Positions 50,542 through 50,878 of a stretch of DNA of 50,878 nucleotides are shown here, piece after piece. The stretch's first letter is position 1; each line of letters opens with the position of its first letter. A model generated the notes under the pieces. It was not told the origin of the DNA and did not search any database. It saw nothing but the letters and a program-made list of their open reading frames with translations. This DNA is from Thermoplasmatota archaeon (GTDB lineage: Archaea; Thermoplasmatota; Poseidoniia; Poseidoniales; Thalassarchaeaceae). The stretch spans positions 1-50,878 of the forward strand of contig JAURCP010000009.1 in the NCBI GenBank assembly GCA_030828405.1. The letters run 5' to 3'. Both the position numbers and the translations under genes were made by a program.

Positions 50542-50878
50542 TTACACCTAAAGTAGCACCTTGGAAAAAAGATCGAGTTCAAGAACTAACAGATGTTTTA
50601 AATTCTGAAGGAGTTGTTGGAATCGTAGACGTAGGCGGAGTACCTGCTGGAAACATGCTAGACATGAGAAGTAATCTAAGAGATTCAATGAAGATTACTA
50701 TGGCCAAAAAGACATTAATTAGACTAGCATGGGAAAATTCTGGAAGAGCTAGCGAAGAGTTAGAAACTCTAATGGAAGATGCAGTTCAACCATGTATTGT
50801 TCAATCTGATAAATTAAATCCATTTGAGTTATTTTTAGAATTAGAAAAAACACGTCAAGGACGTGCTGCGAAAGAGGG
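50538..50878 (+). CDS. rpl10: Ribosomal protein L10 (P0), partial
   Basis: The first 113 codons of the acidic ribosomal stalk protein uL10 (P0), continuing past the window edge. The N-terminal VAPWKKDRVQELTDVLNSEGVVGIVDVGGVP and the RSNLRDSMKITMAKKTLIRLA region match archaeal L10. It would anchor the L12 dimers next to L11 on 23S rRNA. It is translationally coupled to rpl1 by an ATGA overlap, and L12 should follow beyond the window. Confidence 0.94.
   Translation, partial: MITPKVAPWKKDRVQELTDVLNSEGVVGIVDVGGVPAGNMLDMRSNLRDSMKITMAKKTLIRLAWENSGRASEELETLMEDAVQPCIVQSDKLNPFELFLELEKTRQGRAAKE

Overview
The window looks like chromosomal DNA of a planktonic Marine Group II euryarchaeon (Candidatus Poseidoniales) or a close relative within Thermoplasmatota. 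This rests on gene content: archaeal information-processing genes (Rpo4, L21e, Pus10, KsgA, DUF655, PriS, AK6-type kinase, archaeal PGK, SecE, Spt5, L11, L1, L10), bacterial-like surface-ocean genes (carotenoid synthesis, class II photolyase, GTP cyclohydrolase II, cold-shock protein), a putative PGF-CTERM surface protein, AT-rich coding DNA and very short intergenic gaps. I saw no rRNA, tRNA, CRISPR, insertion sequence or integrase. Taxonomy is inferred from content, not from a database search.

Layout. 1-4.4 kb (minus): GtrA-like protein (cut by the window edge), a sodium-dependent NSS transporter and a secreted M14 zinc carboxypeptidase, suggesting use of peptides and amino acids. 4.4-11.2 kb (mostly plus): MscS channel, phosphoglycerate mutase, a HAD phosphatase beside the cis-prenyltransferase UppS, Nudix, RidA and phosphomannomutase; an unrecognised membrane protein lies opposite. 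11.4-14.6 kb: small membrane protein, PGK and a divergent M24 peptidase. 14.7-20.8 kb (mostly minus): the archaeal block L21e-Rpo4-DUF655-KsgA, followed by an unrecognised HhH/coiled-coil/zinc-ribbon protein, a 2Fe-2S ferredoxin and an overlooked 51-residue membrane protein; Pus10 and DUF971 lie upstream. 20.9-24.6 kb: phytoene synthase and phytoene desaturase flanking an ABA4-like membrane protein and a thioredoxin-like lipoprotein. 24.7-27 kb: a three-fasciclin plus cupredoxin surface protein and a Rieske protein. 27-33.5 kb (minus): SDR, ABC1 kinase, TPR protein, TrmB-type regulator, peroxiredoxin and RibA. 33.6-37.3 kb (plus): class II photolyase, SRPBCC-epimerase fusion, Bcp peroxiredoxin and cold-shock protein, a light and oxidative stress group. 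37.3-45.7 kb: amidohydrolase, a large SF2 helicase, AN1-like zinc-finger protein, primase PriS, LLM oxidoreductase and a Ca2+/H+ antiporter. 45.8-50.9 kb (plus): AK6 kinase, CDP-alcohol phosphatidyltransferase, FtsZ, then SecE-Spt5-L11-L1-L10.

Most notable: in the last cluster, Spt5 carries an N-terminal Nudix-like domain with an eroded Nudix box; L11 is reduced to its C-terminal rRNA-binding domain with a clear start of its own; and the L1 leader holds a hairpin resembling the L1 site on 23S rRNA, directly before the Shine-Dalgarno sequence. Also notable are a GC-rich structured island near 42.03-42.13 kb, a free-standing copy of the HAD domain usually fused to UbiA prenyltransferases next to uppS, and an SDR lacking its catalytic tyrosine. 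Several genes (crtI, crtB, the TPR gene) have TATA-like boxes about 26 bases before the start codon, which suggests leaderless transcripts.
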